From NCBI RefSeq assembly GCF_019457915.1, contig NZ_JAHZSS010000025.1, positions 1-63,453 of the forward strand: 63,453 nucleotides of DNA, read 5' to 3'. Under the pieces are notes generated by a model, which was not told the origin of the DNA, did not search any database, and was given only the letters and a program-made list of their open reading frames with translations. The DNA is from Neiella holothuriorum (GTDB taxonomy: Bacteria; Pseudomonadota; Gammaproteobacteria; Enterobacterales; Neiellaceae). Below, one piece after another: positions 36,376-47,119 of this stretch (position 1 is the first letter of the stretch; every line of letters starts with the position of its first letter). The translations under genes and the position numbers were made by a program.

Positions 36376-37183
36376 GAGGGTCGAGTTCCTTTTGCAGTAA
36401 TCGGCACAGAAAATGAGATGAATAATGATGCTGCTGATAGCCAGTTACCGGCACAGGACCAATAATTCCATTACAAATAAACAGCTCATCAGCTTCTTCT
36501 AATTGCGCCGGCTGGACGCGTACCTGATGCACTCGATACTGATGTTGGTGACAAAAATCCAATATTTTCTGACGCATGATTCCTGCAACGCCAGCCAATG
36601 ACAGATCCGGCGTGTACAGTAAGTCGCCTCTGCGCCAAAAAAGATTTGCGGCATTGCACTCCACAACATAGCCATCCGAATCGCAAAATACGCCTTCAAC
36701 GGCGCCTTTAGCAGACAACTCTTGTTTGCCTAACACCTGCTCCAGTCGATTCAAGGTTTTGTAACCCGCAAGCTTAGGTTGAATACCAAGTTGGAGCTCT
36801 GCTTGAAGTAACTGAATACCTTGCTGACGCCATTTAGCGACGTGACTTGGAAATGGATACAGCGCAACAACTCGAGCTGGCGAGTCGACGCCTTCACAAG
36901 AATAGCCTCGGCCGCCTTGGCCGCGACTCACGATGGCTTTTCCGACCATGAGGGGTTGCTGTGCTGAACGTGCAGCGGCCACGAGCTCTTGCTCAAGTAA
37001 CGGCCAGTCAATGGCGTCAATCGCTAACGCCAGGCAAGCGCGCTGTAAGCGCTCAATATGCGCCTCAATATGCTGAACACAGCCGTTGATCACCCGAAAT
37101 GTCGTGAATACGCCATCGCCAAAGCTCACTGCTCGCTGTGCTGCGCCAATTTGCTGACTGGTAATGCCGTTAATCCACATCAT
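36365..37183 (-). CDS. pabC: Aminodeoxychorismate lyase
   Basis: About 272 residues, a fold-type IV PLP enzyme that produces p-aminobenzoate for folate. It has WINGITSQQIGAAQRAVSFGDGVFTTFRV at the start, the PLP Lys region LAGYKTLNRLEQVL, and VVECNAANLFW and NGIIGPVPVTGYQ. The start at 37183 fits homologues and has GGA about 9 nt upstream; an in-frame start at 37231 would add a foreign leader. Confidence 0.93.
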   Translation of the reverse strand: MMWINGITSQQIGAAQRAVSFGDGVFTTFRVINGCVQHIEAHIERLQRACLALAIDAIDWPLLEQELVAAARSAQQPLMVGKAIVSRGQGGRGYSCEGVDSPARVVALYPFPSHVAKWRQQGIQLLQAELQLGIQPKLAGYKTLNRLEQVLGKQELSAKGAVEGVFCDSDGYVVECNAANLFWRRGDLLYTPDLSLAGVAGIMRQKILDFCHQHQYRVHQVRVQPAQLEEADELFICNGIIGPVPVTGYQQHHYSSHFLCRLLQKELDPLES

Positions 37184-37257
37184 GTCATCATCCAATGATT
37201 GTATTGCTGCGCACGATGCCAAGAACAACACAGAGCAATGTTGCCTCAGCTCGCCAT

Positions 37258-37293
37258 AAAAAAAGCCTGACAGCAGAAACTATCAGGCTTTTG
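37258..37293 (-). terminator. Rho-independent terminator after fabF
   Basis: AAAAAGCCTGACA and TATCAGGCTTTT form an imperfect stem with U-tracts, 20 bp past the fabF stop. Confidence 0.82.
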
Positions 37294-37313
37294 TAGCGTT
37301 ATAAAGTGAGGCG

Positions 37314-38552
37314 TTACAGCTTTTTGAACAGCAAGCTGCCGTTCGTACCACCGAACCCAAATGAGTTACATAACGCGTAATCCATTTCATGCTCGACTGC
37401 GCCGTTGGCACAGTAATCCAAATCACAACCTTCTGACGGGTTGTCGAGGTTAATGGTTGGTGGGATTTTTTGGGTTTGCAGCGCCATTACCGTGAAGATT
37501 GCTTCGACAGAACCTGCGGCACCTAATAAGTGGCCGGTCATCGATTTAGTCGAGCTAACTTTCAACGCATAAGCGTGTTCACCAAAGACTGACTTCACCG
37601 CATTGCTTTCGGCAATATCACCAGCTGGTGTTGAAGTGCCGTGAGCATTGATGTAGCCAATCGCTTCAGGTGCAATATCAGCGTCAGCAATGGCATTAGT
37701 CATGGCCGCAGCAGCGCCTGAGCCGTCTGCTGGAGGTGATGTCATGTGATAGGCATCACCGCTCATACCGAAACCAGATAACTCCGCGTAAATCTTAGCG
37801 CCACGAGCTTTCGCATGCTCATATTCTTCCAGCATCATCATGCCGGCACCATCACCCAACACGAAACCATCTCGGTCAGCATCCCAAGGGCGGCTGGCCT
37901 TTTGTGGTTCGTCATTGCGTGTCGATAATGCTTTCGCTGCGCCAAAGCCACCAATACCTAACGGCGTTGATGCTTTTTCACAACCACCAGCAATCATGGC
38001 ATCGGCATCACCGTAGGCAATCATACGGGCTGCGTGGCCAATATTATGAACACCTGTGGTACATGCTGTGGTAATCGCAATATTAGGGCCTTTCAAGCCG
38101 TACATGATTGAGATGTGGCCTGCCACCATGTTGATGATGGTTGATGGCACGAAAAATGGTGAAATCTTGCGAGGGCCGCCGTTTTCCAGCGCACTATGGT
38201 TTTTCTCAATCAAACCAAGGCCACCAATACCTGAACCAATCGCAGCACCGACTCGATGTGCGTTGTCTTCAGTGATTTCTAAGCCAGAGTCTTTTAGTGC
38301 ATCAATGCTAGCGGCGATGCCGTACTGGATGAAGTCATCCATTTTACGAGCATCTTTTTTGCTGATGTATTCAGTTACATCAAAGTCTTTAACGAGGCCT
38401 GCAAAACGTGTCGAGTAAGCAGACGCATCGAAGTGCTCAATGGCAGAAATACCGCTTTGACCAGCGAGCAAGTTTGCCCAAGCTGATTCAATGGAATTAC
38501 CGACGGGCGATAATAGGCCGAGACCGGTCACAACTACGCGACGTTTGGACAC
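37314..38552 (-). CDS. fabF: 3-oxoacyl-ACP synthase II (KASII)
   Basis: About 412 residues. The catalytic triad is Cys in [11 protein letters not shown], His in [11 protein letters not shown] and His in [14 protein letters not shown]. It elongates acyl-ACP chains and controls unsaturated fatty acid content with temperature. The start is GTG at 38552 ([12 protein letters not shown]) with a strong AGGAGG 5 nt upstream; the longer open frame to 38573 has no signal. It follows acpP across a hairpin. Confidence 0.95.
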   Translation of the reverse strand: MSKRRVVVTGLGLLSPVGNSIESAWANLLAGQSGISAIEHFDASAYSTRFAGLVKDFDVTEYISKKDARKMDDFIQYGIAASIDALKDSGLEITEDNAHRVGAAIGSGIGGLGLIEKNHSALENGGPRKISPFFVPSTIINMVAGHISIMYGLKGPNIAITTACTTGVHNIGHAARMIAYGDADAMIAGGCEKASTPLGIGGFGAAKALSTRNDEPQKASRPWDADRDGFVLGDGAGMMMLEEYEHAKARGAKIYAELSGFGMSGDAYHMTSPPADGSGAAAAMTNAIADADIAPEAIGYINAHGTSTPAGDIAESNAVKSVFGEHAYALKVSSTKSMTGHLLGAAGSVEAIFTVMALQTQKIPPTINLDNPSEGCDLDYCANGAVEHEMDYALCNSFGFGGTNGSLLFKKL

Positions 38553-38579
38553 ATTTTCCTCCTGACTGTACACGTAAAA

Positions 38580-38611
38580 TTAAGGCGGCTGTAAAAGCCG
38601 CCTTAATAGAG
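38580..38611 (-). terminator. Intercistronic hairpin between acpP and fabF
   Basis: TTAAGGCGGCT and AGCCGCCTTAA form an 11-bp perfect stem with a short loop 20 bp past acpP. It is probably a partial terminator that gives acpP more mRNA than fabF. Confidence 0.75.
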
Positions 38612-38628
38612 CAAAAGTTCTGCTGAAA

Positions 38629-38865
38629 TTAGTCTTGGTGCGCTACAACGTAGTCAACAGCAGACTGAACAGTAGTGATTTTTTCTGCTTCTTCGTCTGG
38701 AATCTCAGTATCAAACTCTTCTTCCAGAGCCATCACTAGCTCAACAGTGTCCAGGGAGTCAGCGCCGAGGTCATCAACGAAAGAAGATGCAGATTTAACT
38801 TCTTCTTCTTTAACGCCCAATTGTTCAACGATGATCTTCTTAACGCGTTCTTCAATCGTACTCAT
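38629..38865 (-). CDS. acpP: Acyl carrier protein
   Basis: A 78-residue, highly acidic four-helix protein. The phosphopantetheine attachment site is Ser37 in [18 protein letters not shown]. Its sequence is typical of gammaproteobacterial AcpP. It lies between fabG and fabF in the standard order. Confidence 0.98.
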   Translation of the reverse strand: MSTIEERVKKIIVEQLGVKEEEVKSASSFVDDLGADSLDTVELVMALEEEFDTEIPDEEAEKITTVQSAVDYVVAHQD

Positions 38866-39027
38866 GATAGGTCATTTCCTTTCTAGTAGCGCAATGCGCA
38901 AATTTGCGAGTAGTTTATTCAATCGAGTCCAAGATGCAAGATCCGAAATGGACTGAAATGCTGGTCAAACCACAAAACACATAAAATATAGATGTTTTTT
39001 GGAATTTAATTGACCTAGTCGCACTTT

Positions 39028-39765
39028 TTAAACCATGTACATGCCGCCATTGACATGAATTGTTTCGCCGCTGATATAACCTGCCACCGGCGAGGCTAAA
39101 AATGCAACTGTTGCAGCAATCTCTGTTGGTGAGCCCAACCGATTTAGTGGGACTTGGCTCATAATGGCTTGTTTTTGGCCATCATCAAGCGCTTGTGTCA
39201 TATCGGTTTCAATAAAACCTGGCGCTACCGCATTGACGGTAATACCACGTGACGCTACTTCACGAGCTAGCGCCTTAGTGAAACCAATTAAGCCCGCTTT
39301 GGCCGCAGCATAATTTGCTTGGCCAGCATTGCCCATGGTGCCAACCACGGAGCCAATGTTAATGATACGTCCAGCACGTTTTTTCATCATGCCACGGATC
39401 ACAGCTTTTGAAAGTTTGAACAAGGAAGTCAGGTTGGTATCGATCACATCCTGCCATTCGTCATCTTTCATTCGCATAAAAATGTTGTCTTTGGTGATGC
39501 CGGCATTATTAACCAACACATCCACGTCACCTTTTGCTTCTTTAATTGCAGCAAAAGCGGCATCAATTGATTCGCTATCGGTCACATTTAACGCTAAGCC
39601 TTGGCCGTTGTCACCCAAGTAGTCGCTAATGGCGGCAGCGCCTTTTTCGCTGGTAGCGGTGCCGAATACATAGGCACCTAAAGCAACCATTTGCTCGGCA
39701 ATCGCCCGGCCGATACCTCGGCTCGCACCAGTGACTAATACGACCTGTCCTGTCAGATCAAGCAT
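39028..39765 (-). CDS. fabG: 3-oxoacyl-ACP reductase
   Basis: A 245-residue NADPH-dependent SDR: VLVTGASRGIGRAIAE cofactor motif, NNAGITKDN, catalytic Ser in IINIGSVVGTMGN, YxxxK as YAAAKAG, and PGFIETDMT. It reduces beta-ketoacyl-ACP in fatty acid elongation. A gap of about 160 bp separates it from acpP downstream. Confidence 0.97.
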   Translation of the reverse strand: MLDLTGQVVLVTGASRGIGRAIAEQMVALGAYVFGTATSEKGAAAISDYLGDNGQGLALNVTDSESIDAAFAAIKEAKGDVDVLVNNAGITKDNIFMRMKDDEWQDVIDTNLTSLFKLSKAVIRGMMKKRAGRIINIGSVVGTMGNAGQANYAAAKAGLIGFTKALAREVASRGITVNAVAPGFIETDMTQALDDGQKQAIMSQVPLNRLGSPTEIAATVAFLASPVAGYISGETIHVNGGMYMV

Positions 39766-39794
39766 GTTATTTTCCTTTTAAGTTATCTAGCTGA

Positions 39795-40724
39795 TTACTC
39801 AGCTACGATAGATTCGGCAGCTTCAGCGGTATTAATAGCTTTAATCGTCATGCGTTTTTCAGCACGTTTGATTAAGCCTGTAAGTACGGCTCCTGGGCCC
39901 ACTTCAAACGCTTCGCTAACGCCCTGATCGGCTAACCATGTGACGGTCTCAGTCCAGCGAACCGGGCTGAACAGTTGACGAACTAACGCAGCTTGAATCG
40001 CGTCCGCGTCAGCTTCAGTCGCAACATCAACATTGTTCACTACCGCCACTTCAGGCTGACTAAGCTCAAGTTCCTTCAGCGTTTCTGCTAACTTATCGGC
40101 AGCAGGTTGCATCAGCGCACAATGCGACGGCACGCTCACTGGCAATGGCACTACGCGTTTAGCGCCAGCTTCTTTACAAGCAGCTCCTGCACGGGTTACC
40201 GCGTCAGCTTCACCGGCGATGACGGTTTGAATCGGTGAATTGAAATTCACCGCAGAAACCACGTCACCATTTGCCGCTTGTTCGCAGCATTCAACTACTT
40301 GCTCAGCCGTTAGACCGATAATAGCAGCCATGCCGCCAGTACCTGCAGGTACCGCGTCTTGCATATAACGACCGCGTTGTTCAACCAACTTAACGCCATC
40401 AGCAAACGCTAGCGCACCGGCGCAAACCAGCGCAGAGTATTCACCAAGGCTATGGCCGGCCATAAAATCGGGCTTGGCGCCACCGGCAGCCAAATAAATA
40501 CGATACAAAGCAACACTGGTTGCCAGCAATGCAGGCTGCGCAACGAAGGTTTTGTTCAACTCTTCGACCGGCCCATTTTGAATCAGTTCCGCTAAATCGT
40601 AACCAAGTGCAGCTGACGCTTCAGCAAAGGTTTGTTGAGCAACCGGATGATCAACCCAATCACCGAGCATGCCAACGGATTGAGAGCCCTGTCCAGGGAA
40701 CAAGAAAACGCGTTTTGACGCCAT
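39795..40724 (-). CDS. fabD: Malonyl-CoA:ACP transacylase
   Basis: A 309-residue acyltransferase: FLFPGQGSQSVGM at the N-terminus, the nucleophile Ser in AGHSLGEYSALV, the Arg that binds the malonyl carboxylate in VEQRGRYMQ, and the catalytic His in SVPSHCALM. It loads malonate onto AcpP. Confidence 0.97.
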   Translation of the reverse strand: MASKRVFLFPGQGSQSVGMLGDWVDHPVAQQTFAEASAALGYDLAELIQNGPVEELNKTFVAQPALLATSVALYRIYLAAGGAKPDFMAGHSLGEYSALVCAGALAFADGVKLVEQRGRYMQDAVPAGTGGMAAIIGLTAEQVVECCEQAANGDVVSAVNFNSPIQTVIAGEADAVTRAGAACKEAGAKRVVPLPVSVPSHCALMQPAADKLAETLKELELSQPEVAVVNNVDVATEADADAIQAALVRQLFSPVRWTETVTWLADQGVSEAFEVGPGAVLTGLIKRAEKRMTIKAINTAEAAESIVAE

Positions 40725-40742
40725 AACAAATCTACCTGATGT

Positions 40743-41699
40743 TTAATATTGAATGAGCGCGGAGCCCCAGGTGAAGCCACCACCGAATGCTTCAAGCAGC
40801 AAGGTTTGGCCACGTTGAATGCGACCATCTCGGATCGCTTCGTCCAAAGCTAGCGGTACAGAAGCGGCAGAGGTATTACCATAGCGCTCGAGGTTCACCA
40901 CAACTTTGTCCATGCTCATATCGAGCTTGCGGGCGGTTGCGGAAATAATGCGCAAATTCGCCTGGTGGGGCACTAACCAGTCAATGTCATGTTTATCAAT
41001 CTGGTTGTAGGCCAAGGTTTCGGTGACAATCTCACTGAGCTTCGTCACCGCAACTTTAAAGACTTCATTGCCCTTCATGAACATGTAGTCATCTTCAGAA
41101 GGTGCTTTGCCATAGGCTGGCACCGCTGCTTTTAGCAGTTCGGTGTAACGCCCATCGGCGTGCATGTGCGTCGACAAGATGCCCGGCTCTAAAGAGCTTT
41201 CAAGAATGACAGCGGCCGCCGCATCACCAAATAAAATAATGGTGGAGCGATCTTCTGGCGCGCACATACGGCTAAGCGTATCGGCGCCCACGACTAAAAT
41301 ACGGTGAGAGAAGCCGGTACGAATATACTGATCGGCCACGCTCAGGGCATAAGTAAAGCCCGAACAAGCGGCAGCAAGATCAAAAGCAGGAATAGCGGGA
41401 ATACCGAGCTCAGCTTGTAATTGGCAAGCCAAACTTGGGAAAGCCATGGTATTGCTTGCCGTTGCAACGATAATCATATCGATATCGCTGGCAGCAATTT
41501 GTGCTGCGTCGATGGCATTTAATGATGCATTGCGAGCCAGATCTGTGATGGTTTCGTCATCACCAATAATGTGGCGTTCTGCAATGCCTGTGCGTTCCAA
41601 AATCCACTGATCGCTGGTATCAACCATCTTTTCCAGATCAGCGTTTGTACGAACTTGCTTCGGCGCGTAAGAGCCGGTACCAATAATTCTAGAGTGCAT
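40743..41699 (-). CDS. fabH: 3-oxoacyl-ACP synthase III (KASIII)
   Basis: A 318-residue initiating condensing enzyme: Cys in [13 protein letters not shown], His in [13 protein letters not shown] and Asn in [12 protein letters not shown] form the active site. It condenses acetyl-CoA with malonyl-ACP. It starts [15 protein letters not shown], as in homologues. Confidence 0.97.
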   Translation of the reverse strand: MHSRIIGTGSYAPKQVRTNADLEKMVDTSDQWILERTGIAERHIIGDDETITDLARNASLNAIDAAQIAASDIDMIIVATASNTMAFPSLACQLQAELGIPAIPAFDLAAACSGFTYALSVADQYIRTGFSHRILVVGADTLSRMCAPEDRSTIILFGDAAAAVILESSLEPGILSTHMHADGRYTELLKAAVPAYGKAPSEDDYMFMKGNEVFKVAVTKLSEIVTETLAYNQIDKHDIDWLVPHQANLRIISATARKLDMSMDKVVVNLERYGNTSAASVPLALDEAIRDGRIQRGQTLLLEAFGGGFTWGSALIQY

Positions 41700-41709
41700 G
41701 AAAATCCAG

Positions 41710-42732
41710 TTAATTGCCTAAAAGTGCTGATTCCAGCATGTCGGCGATGCGTTTAGGAACCTGACGCTCAACTTCCAGCACCGCCTCGCTAATGGCCGCA
41801 GCCATTGCGCCGACATCAGCATTGCCGTGGCTCTTGACCACAATGCCGCGCAATCCTAGCAAACTTGCGCCATTATACTGGTCGGGGTTCATCGCTTTTT
41901 TTAATTTAACAGCACCGGGAAAAACGAGTCCAATCAACCACTTCTTCCACTTCGGCAATTGTTTCTTGGGGAAGAGTGAAGTCAAAATCAAGCTTGTCAG
42001 GCCTTCACATGTTTTCAGGCATATATTGCCAACAAAGCCATCGCAGACGACCACATCGGCGTGCCCCATGAAAATTGCATTGCCTTCAATATAGCCGCTG
42101 TAGTTTAGATCATCACAGGACTGCAGCAGTTGAGCGGTTTGCTTAATTTGATCATTGCCCTTGATTTCTTCCTCGCCAATATTGAGCAGCGCAACTCGCG
42201 GTTGTGGAATGTTTTCCACCACCTGCGTCATCGCCGATCCCATTAAGGCAAATTGGAATAAGGTTTCTGAATCACAATCAACATTGGCGCCCAAGTCGAG
42301 CATATGCAAACGACCACCGTCCATTGTCGGTAGCGCTGTGATCAGTGCTGGCCGCTCGATTCCAGGTAGTGTTTTCAAGATCAGCTTGGACATGGTCATT
42401 AAGGCGCCAGTATTACCAGCACTGACACAAGCAGACGCATCACCGGCGGCAACCGCTTCTAACGCTAAGCGCATCGAGGATTGACGTTTGGTGCGCAATG
42501 CACTCACTGGCCGCTCATCCATTTCAACGACCTGATCTGCATGTAGCAATTGGCAACGCTGTTGAATTGAGGCGGTTTGGGACGTGAGCCAGGGTTCAAT
42601 AACGGTCTGTTGACCGACAAGAAGAAGATTTAGATTGGGGTGCTCGAAAAGAGCCTTGGAAGCAGAAGCTAAAGTAACGGAGGGGCCGTAATCGCCCCCC
42701 ATTACATCTAACGCAATGGTTAGAGAGTTCAA
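41710..42732 (-). CDS. plsX: Phosphate acyltransferase PlsX
   Basis: A 340-residue peripheral enzyme that turns acyl-ACP into acyl-phosphate for phospholipid synthesis. The N-terminal [27 protein letters not shown] and VVKSHGNAD motifs are present. The apparent start is TTG at 42732, 13 bp after rpmF. The upstream AAGG is 10-13 nt away, so initiation may depend on coupling to rpmF. Confidence 0.95.
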   Translation of the reverse strand: MNSLTIALDVMGGDYGPSVTLASASKALFEHPNLNLLLVGQQTVIEPWLTSQTASIQQRCQLLHADQVVEMDERPVSALRTKRQSSMRLALEAVAAGDASACVSAGNTGALMTMSKLILKTLPGIERPALITALPTMDGGRLHMLDLGANVDCDSETLFQFALMGSAMTQVVENIPQPRVALLNIGEEEIKGNDQIKQTAQLLQSCDDLNYSGYIEGNAIFMGHADVVVCDGFVGNICLKTCEGLTSLILTSLFPKKQLPKWKKWLIGLVFPGAVKLKKAMNPDQYNGASLLGLRGIVVKSHGNADVGAMAAAISEAVLEVERQVPKRIADMLESALLGN

Positions 42733-42745
42733 ATTAAGTAAGACC

Positions 42746-42910
42746 TTACTTAACTTTACGACCTTTGTAGTAGCCGTCAGCAGTCACGTGGTGACGACGG
42801 TGAGTTTCACCAGAAGTCTCATCCACAGACAGCGTTGGACCACTCAATGAATCATGTGAACGACGCATGCCGCGGCGTGAACGGGTAACTTTATTCTTTT
42901 GAACAGCCAT
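42746..42910 (-). CDS. rpmF: 50S ribosomal protein L32
   Basis: A 54-residue basic protein read directly from the sequence: [20 protein letters not shown], then [20 protein letters not shown], ending [10 protein letters not shown]. This is the standard bL32 pattern, with the zinc Cys pairs absent as in E. coli. It lies between yceD and plsX, as in most gammaproteobacteria. It is too short for most ORF callers' cut-offs. Confidence 0.96.
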   Translation of the reverse strand: MAVQKNKVTRSRRGMRRSHDSLSGPTLSVDETSGETHRRHHVTADGYYKGRKVK

Positions 42911-42915
42911 AACCC

Positions 42916-43440
42916 TTACTCCTCACTGTTTTTCAGTTTATTCAATACTGCAAAGGGATTGGGTTTATCCTCTACAGACTCGTCTAGTTCGCCCCAGCTC
43001 ATGTGACTCGTTTGCTTGCATGAACCTGGTTCATGCATTGGTGCAAAGGGCACCGCTAACAAAACTTCGTCTTCGATAAGCTGATGAATATGCACATCTT
43101 CATCTTCAGTCAACATAACAGGTTCGTATATTGAAGGAAGCTGTTCGGCAGCATCATCATCTCTGACCGGACTGTAGCTAACGTCGATATCGACATCTTG
43201 TAAGAAGGTGTCGTTACAGCGTTGACAAACTAATTGCAGCTGAGTGCGAACTTGCGTTCTCATTACAGCTAAGTTTTGTTCATCTCGGTCACATGCAAGG
43301 GTTACTTCCACACGCCCTTCTGGCACTGCCATCTCTACGAGACGGGGCAGCACTTGCTGCGGTATCACTCCGTCATAGCGCAGTCGCTTTTGAGCAGAGC
43401 GCACCGGATCAAGGCGCACAGGAATGTTCACTTTTTGCAT
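42916..43440 (-). CDS. yceD: YceD (DUF177) family protein
   Basis: A 174-residue protein with the DUF177 pattern: [23 protein letters not shown], then [28 protein letters not shown]. The family is linked to 23S rRNA accumulation, and the gene nearly always precedes rpmF; it does so here, 5 bp upstream. It is divergent from maf. Confidence 0.94.
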   Translation of the reverse strand: MQKVNIPVRLDPVRSAQKRLRYDGVIPQQVLPRLVEMAVPEGRVEVTLACDRDEQNLAVMRTQVRTQLQLVCQRCNDTFLQDVDIDVSYSPVRDDDAAEQLPSIYEPVMLTEDEDVHIHQLIEDEVLLAVPFAPMHEPGSCKQTSHMSWGELDESVEDKPNPFAVLNKLKNSEE

Positions 43441-43596
43441 AGGGCGCGAATGATAATGATGGAATCCCTCTTAGTCAAAGGAATTTCTTGCTTTGGGCAA
43501 TAAAAATTTTCAGCACAAATCAGTGTTGTTGTGACTGACAAGCGAATCGGCAATTCGTAAACTGTTAAAACCAACCTATCAAATGATGACAGCGTC

Positions 43597-44202
43597 ATGA
43601 AACGCCCAATAATTCTAGGCAGCACATCGCCGTTTCGTAAGGCAATTTTAGAAAAATTAGCCATTCCATTTGTGTGCTGCGCGCCGGATGTAGATGAGTC
43701 TGCCAACAACAACGAGTCACCGCAACAATTAGTAGAGCGATTAGCTGTAGAAAAAGCACAGGCCGTTGCTAAGCACTACGAACATGGTTTAGTGATCGGC
43801 TCAGATCAGCTGGCTGTCGTTAATGGCAAGGTGCTAGGCAAGCCTCACAGTCACGAAAATGCAGTTGCACAGCTACAGGCTTCTAGCGGCAATGTGGTGA
43901 CCTTTTATACGGGCTTGAGCTTGTTAGATGCGCAAAGCGGTCAATTTGAGTCGTTGGTCGAGCCTTTTGAAGTGCACTTCCGAACATTGACCGATGATGA
44001 AATAGAGCACTACCTAACGTTAGAGACACCTTATAAATGTGCTGGTAGCTTTAAGAGTGAAGCGGCGGGCATTGCGTTATTTGAAAAACTAGTTGGTGAT
44101 GATCCGAATACCTTGATGGGAATGCCTTTGATCCGGTTAATCGAATTATTGCGCCGACAACAGGTAGATGTGCTCGCCCTTGCTAACGAGCACAACCACT
44201 AG
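43597..44202 (+). CDS. yceF: Maf/YceF family nucleotide pyrophosphatase
   Basis: A 201-residue house-cleaning pyrophosphatase: ILGSTSPFRKAIL at the start, GSDQLAVVNGKVLGKP, and CAGSFKSEAAGIALFE, which marks the YceF subgroup that hydrolyses m7GTP. It is divergently placed from yceD, as in many gammaproteobacteria. Confidence 0.93.
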   Translation: MKRPIILGSTSPFRKAILEKLAIPFVCCAPDVDESANNNESPQQLVERLAVEKAQAVAKHYEHGLVIGSDQLAVVNGKVLGKPHSHENAVAQLQASSGNVVTFYTGLSLLDAQSGQFESLVEPFEVHFRTLTDDEIEHYLTLETPYKCAGSFKSEAAGIALFEKLVGDDPNTLMGMPLIRLIELLRRQQVDVLALANEHNH

Positions 44203-44210
44203 CAGCGTCA

Positions 44211-44672
44211 TTAGTATCTAACGCCCAGCTTGTGAAAAATAAAATGCATCAACCAAGCTGGGCCGATGAGCAAAAAGAATACATCTTTAAAGAAAGACGG
44301 CTTTTTCCCTTCAATTTTATGACCAATAAACTGCCCTACCCAGGCCGCAACAAAGACCATCAACGCGAACTGCCATAGCGGCATTGTTGTGCTCCAAACG
44401 GCACACAAGGCACAGCAAGCCAGGCTGAATAGCAACATTGCCACCATTAACTGTGGCGACAAACGCCAGTAGTAAAGATGAACAGGTAGTAGCAAGACTG
44501 TTGCCCAATTAATCCAAGCCGCTTCGGCAAATGGGAACGGAATACTCCAAATCAGGGCAACAACAGTAAAAAATATAACCGGCACACAAATCCAATGAAT
44601 AAACTTGTTGGTGCCGTTTTGATGGCTCTCGCCGTATTCATCAAGTAATTGCTGTAGCTGCGCCGTTGCCAT
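44211..44672 (-). CDS. DUF962 (Mpo1-like) membrane protein
   Basis: A 153-residue protein with four to five hydrophobic segments. The family signature is YGESHQNGTNKFIHWICVPVIFFTVV at the N-terminus and WVGQFIGHKIEGKKPSFFKDVFFLLIGP at the C-terminus. Yeast Mpo1 is a dioxygenase of phytosphingosine degradation whose conserved His residues are also visible here (HQN, HW, GH, HF). The bacterial role is unknown. Confidence 0.9.
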   Translation of the reverse strand: MATAQLQQLLDEYGESHQNGTNKFIHWICVPVIFFTVVALIWSIPFPFAEAAWINWATVLLLPVHLYYWRLSPQLMVAMLLFSLACCALCAVWSTTMPLWQFALMVFVAAWVGQFIGHKIEGKKPSFFKDVFFLLIGPAWLMHFIFHKLGVRY

Positions 44673-44768
44673 AAATCCCTCCCACAGGGTTAGTTATCCA
44701 TTTAGTTGAGAATAAGTTTTATTTAAATGGAAGCGAGAGAATAACGAGGAGAGCTGGTCGGGAACAGC

Positions 44769-44795
44769 AGCGAAGGTCAAAGATGTTGACCTTCG
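44769..44795. terminator. Hairpin between the HIT and DUF962 genes
   Basis: GCGAAGGTCAA and TTGACCTTCGC form a perfect 11-bp stem; on the + strand it is followed by a short T-run. Confidence 0.65.
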
Positions 44796-44848
44796 CACAT
44801 TTTTCAAACGGTCGTTTGAGTTATCTGGCCGTTTTTGATGGGGTAACT

Positions 44849-45199
44849 TTAGCGCGAAAGCATAGGCCCAAGATGAACGCCGCCAACTAAATGCATGTGA
44901 ATGTGGTAGACCTCCTGACCGCCATGCTTGTTGCAATTGACAATCAGGCGATAGCCGTCTTCATCAATACCAAACTGTTTGGCCAGCTTGGCCGCCACCG
45001 TAAACATTCTACCTAGCGCTGCTTCATCATCGGCAGTCACATCATTGGTCGTTGGAATTTGATGGTTGGGCACAATCAACACATGAGTTGGCGCACGAGG
45101 TGAAATATCAGGAAAGGCTGTCACCAATTCATCCTGATATAAAATTTCTGCGGGGATTTCCTTCGCGATGATTTTAGAAAATATTGTGGGTTGAACCAT
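44849..45199 (-). CDS. hinT: HIT family purine nucleoside phosphoramidase
   Basis: A 116-residue histidine-triad protein with the signature [11 protein letters not shown] near the C-terminus and [15 protein letters not shown] at the N-terminus, typical of HinT. It hydrolyses nucleoside 5'-phosphoramidates. It is a single gene, divergent from the M61 peptidase gene. Confidence 0.94.
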   Translation of the reverse strand: MVQPTIFSKIIAKEIPAEILYQDELVTAFPDISPRAPTHVLIVPNHQIPTTNDVTADDEAALGRMFTVAAKLAKQFGIDEDGYRLIVNCNKHGGQEVYHIHMHLVGGVHLGPMLSR

Positions 45200-45281
45200 A
45201 TCCTTGTCTTCTCGGCAAACAGAGTTTGGATTAGCATAAGCGAGCTAATGCCACGATTCCACCAAAGAGCGAACTCAATTC

Positions 45282-47093
45282 ATGACAACCCCAGCCGTGC
45301 ACTATCAAATTAAATTCGATCAAGCCAGCAGCCACTATTTTGATGTGTCACTCACTACGCAAGCCAATGGACCAGTAACTGTAACCCTGCCCGCCTGGCT
45401 ACCCGGCTCGTACATGATTCGAGACTTTGCTCGCAACATTGTGACGCTCGAAGCTCACAGTGGTGACATGCCCCTTGAGCTGATCCAGCTCGACAAACAA
45501 AGCTGGCAAACCGAAATGGTCAGCGGAACGGTGACATTTAATTATCGAGTGTACGCGTGGGACTTGTCGGTTCGTGCGGCTCATCTCGATTTACAACACG
45601 GCTTTTTCAATCCAAGCAGCTTATGCCTGCAGGTTGTTGGTAGCGAAGAGCTAGCTCACGGGCTAGCTATCATTGCGAGTGACTACGCCAAAGCCAACAA
45701 CTGGCGCGTTGCCACCGGCCTGATGCCAAGCCAGGTTGATACGGCAGGCTTTGGTGATTACCTAGCGAAAAATTATGATGAGCTACTGGATCACCCATTT
45801 GAAATGGGCACCTTTAGTGAAGATTCATTTCAAACCCACGGCGTCAATCACCGCATGATATACACAGGCGCCCAACAAGGTGCCTTAGCGCGAATTTCCG
45901 CCGATGTGGAAAAGGTTTGTGCCGCGCAAATCGAAATGTTTCAAGACGAGCCACCATTCGATCAGTACTTGTTTATGACCATGGTGGTTGGCAACGGTTA
46001 CGGCGGCCTAGAGCATCGTAACTCCACCGCATTAATGACATCACGCAAGGCGTTAATTACCAACGCGTCCGATCCACAGACGGCTGACTATCGCGACTTT
46101 CTGGGATTATGCAGCCATGAGTATTTTCATAGCTGGAATGTAAAGCGCATTAAGCCTGCCGAGTTTACCCCTTATCAACTCAGCCAAGAAAGTTACACGC
46201 GACAACTTTGGGCTTATGAAGGGATCACCAGCTACTACGACGAACTCATGTTATGCCGCTCTGGCGTGATCACTCAAACCGATTACCTCAACATGCTAGC
46301 GGTGACGCTAAGCCGTGTGAGTCGTGGCCAAGGGCGCCTGAAGCAAACGGTAACTGACTCCTCATTTAATGCTTGGAGTAAGTTTTACAAACAAGATGAA
46401 AATGCACCCAATGGTATTGTCTCTTACTACACCAAAGGGGCAGAAATAGCCTTGTGTCTTGATTTGCTGCTGCGCAAGCACTCTAACCATCAAGTCTCTC
46501 TCGATGATGTTATGCGTATGCTTTGGCAACGTCACGGCAAACCTGAGATCGGCACAGAAGAAGACACGGTGCAGCGCTATGCCACCGAGCTGTTGCTACC
46601 TCATTGCCCAGAAGCCAATGCGTTGTTGGCGGTATTCTTTCATGTTGCTCTCGATAGCACCGACGAATTACCAACAATTGAGCTGTTGCAGTGGGCCGGT
46701 GTCGGTTATCAATTACGCCCCAGCTATGGCCCTGACGATAAAGGTGGTAAAGCGCCGAGCCAACGCTTAGGCAATCACTTAGGCGCACGGATTAGTGCTG
46801 GCGATGGTGGCGCTAAATTAGCTGTGCTGTTTGAGGGTGAAGCCGCCGAACAAGCTGGCTTAGCCGCCGGCGACATCATCGTTGCCATTGGCGGAACTCG
46901 AGTTAATGCGGGAAATTGCCAAGCCGTGTTGAATGAATTTGCTACCGGAGAGCAAGTCTCGGTGCATGCCTTCCGCCATGAGCAACTGTTTGAAACTCGT
47001 TTAACATTAACTCAGTCTGCACCTTGTTTAGTCGAATTGGCACTGGCCGATCCCAACCTTGCAGAACCTTGGCTCAGCCGACCTGGCGCTTAG
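45282..47093 (+). CDS. M61 family aminopeptidase with PDZ domain
   Basis: A 603-residue protein with an N-terminal all-beta domain (about residues 1-180). The M61 catalytic domain has CSHEYFHSWNVKRIKP, where HExxH is HEYFH, and the Glu zinc ligand region WAYEGITSYYDELML. A C-terminal PDZ domain lies at about residues 500-590 (GEAAEQAGLAAGDIIVAIGG). No signal peptide is visible, so it may be cytoplasmic. Family members prefer N-terminal Gly or Ala. Its start is 82 bp from the divergent HIT gene start. Confidence 0.93.
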   Translation: MTTPAVHYQIKFDQASSHYFDVSLTTQANGPVTVTLPAWLPGSYMIRDFARNIVTLEAHSGDMPLELIQLDKQSWQTEMVSGTVTFNYRVYAWDLSVRAAHLDLQHGFFNPSSLCLQVVGSEELAHGLAIIASDYAKANNWRVATGLMPSQVDTAGFGDYLAKNYDELLDHPFEMGTFSEDSFQTHGVNHRMIYTGAQQGALARISADVEKVCAAQIEMFQDEPPFDQYLFMTMVVGNGYGGLEHRNSTALMTSRKALITNASDPQTADYRDFLGLCSHEYFHSWNVKRIKPAEFTPYQLSQESYTRQLWAYEGITSYYDELMLCRSGVITQTDYLNMLAVTLSRVSRGQGRLKQTVTDSSFNAWSKFYKQDENAPNGIVSYYTKGAEIALCLDLLLRKHSNHQVSLDDVMRMLWQRHGKPEIGTEEDTVQRYATELLLPHCPEANALLAVFFHVALDSTDELPTIELLQWAGVGYQLRPSYGPDDKGGKAPSQRLGNHLGARISAGDGGAKLAVLFEGEAAEQAGLAAGDIIVAIGGTRVNAGNCQAVLNEFATGEQVSVHAFRHEQLFETRLTLTQSAPCLVELALADPNLAEPWLSRPGA

Positions 47094-47119
47094 CGTTAGC
47101 CCTTGAGCGAGCCGACCGC

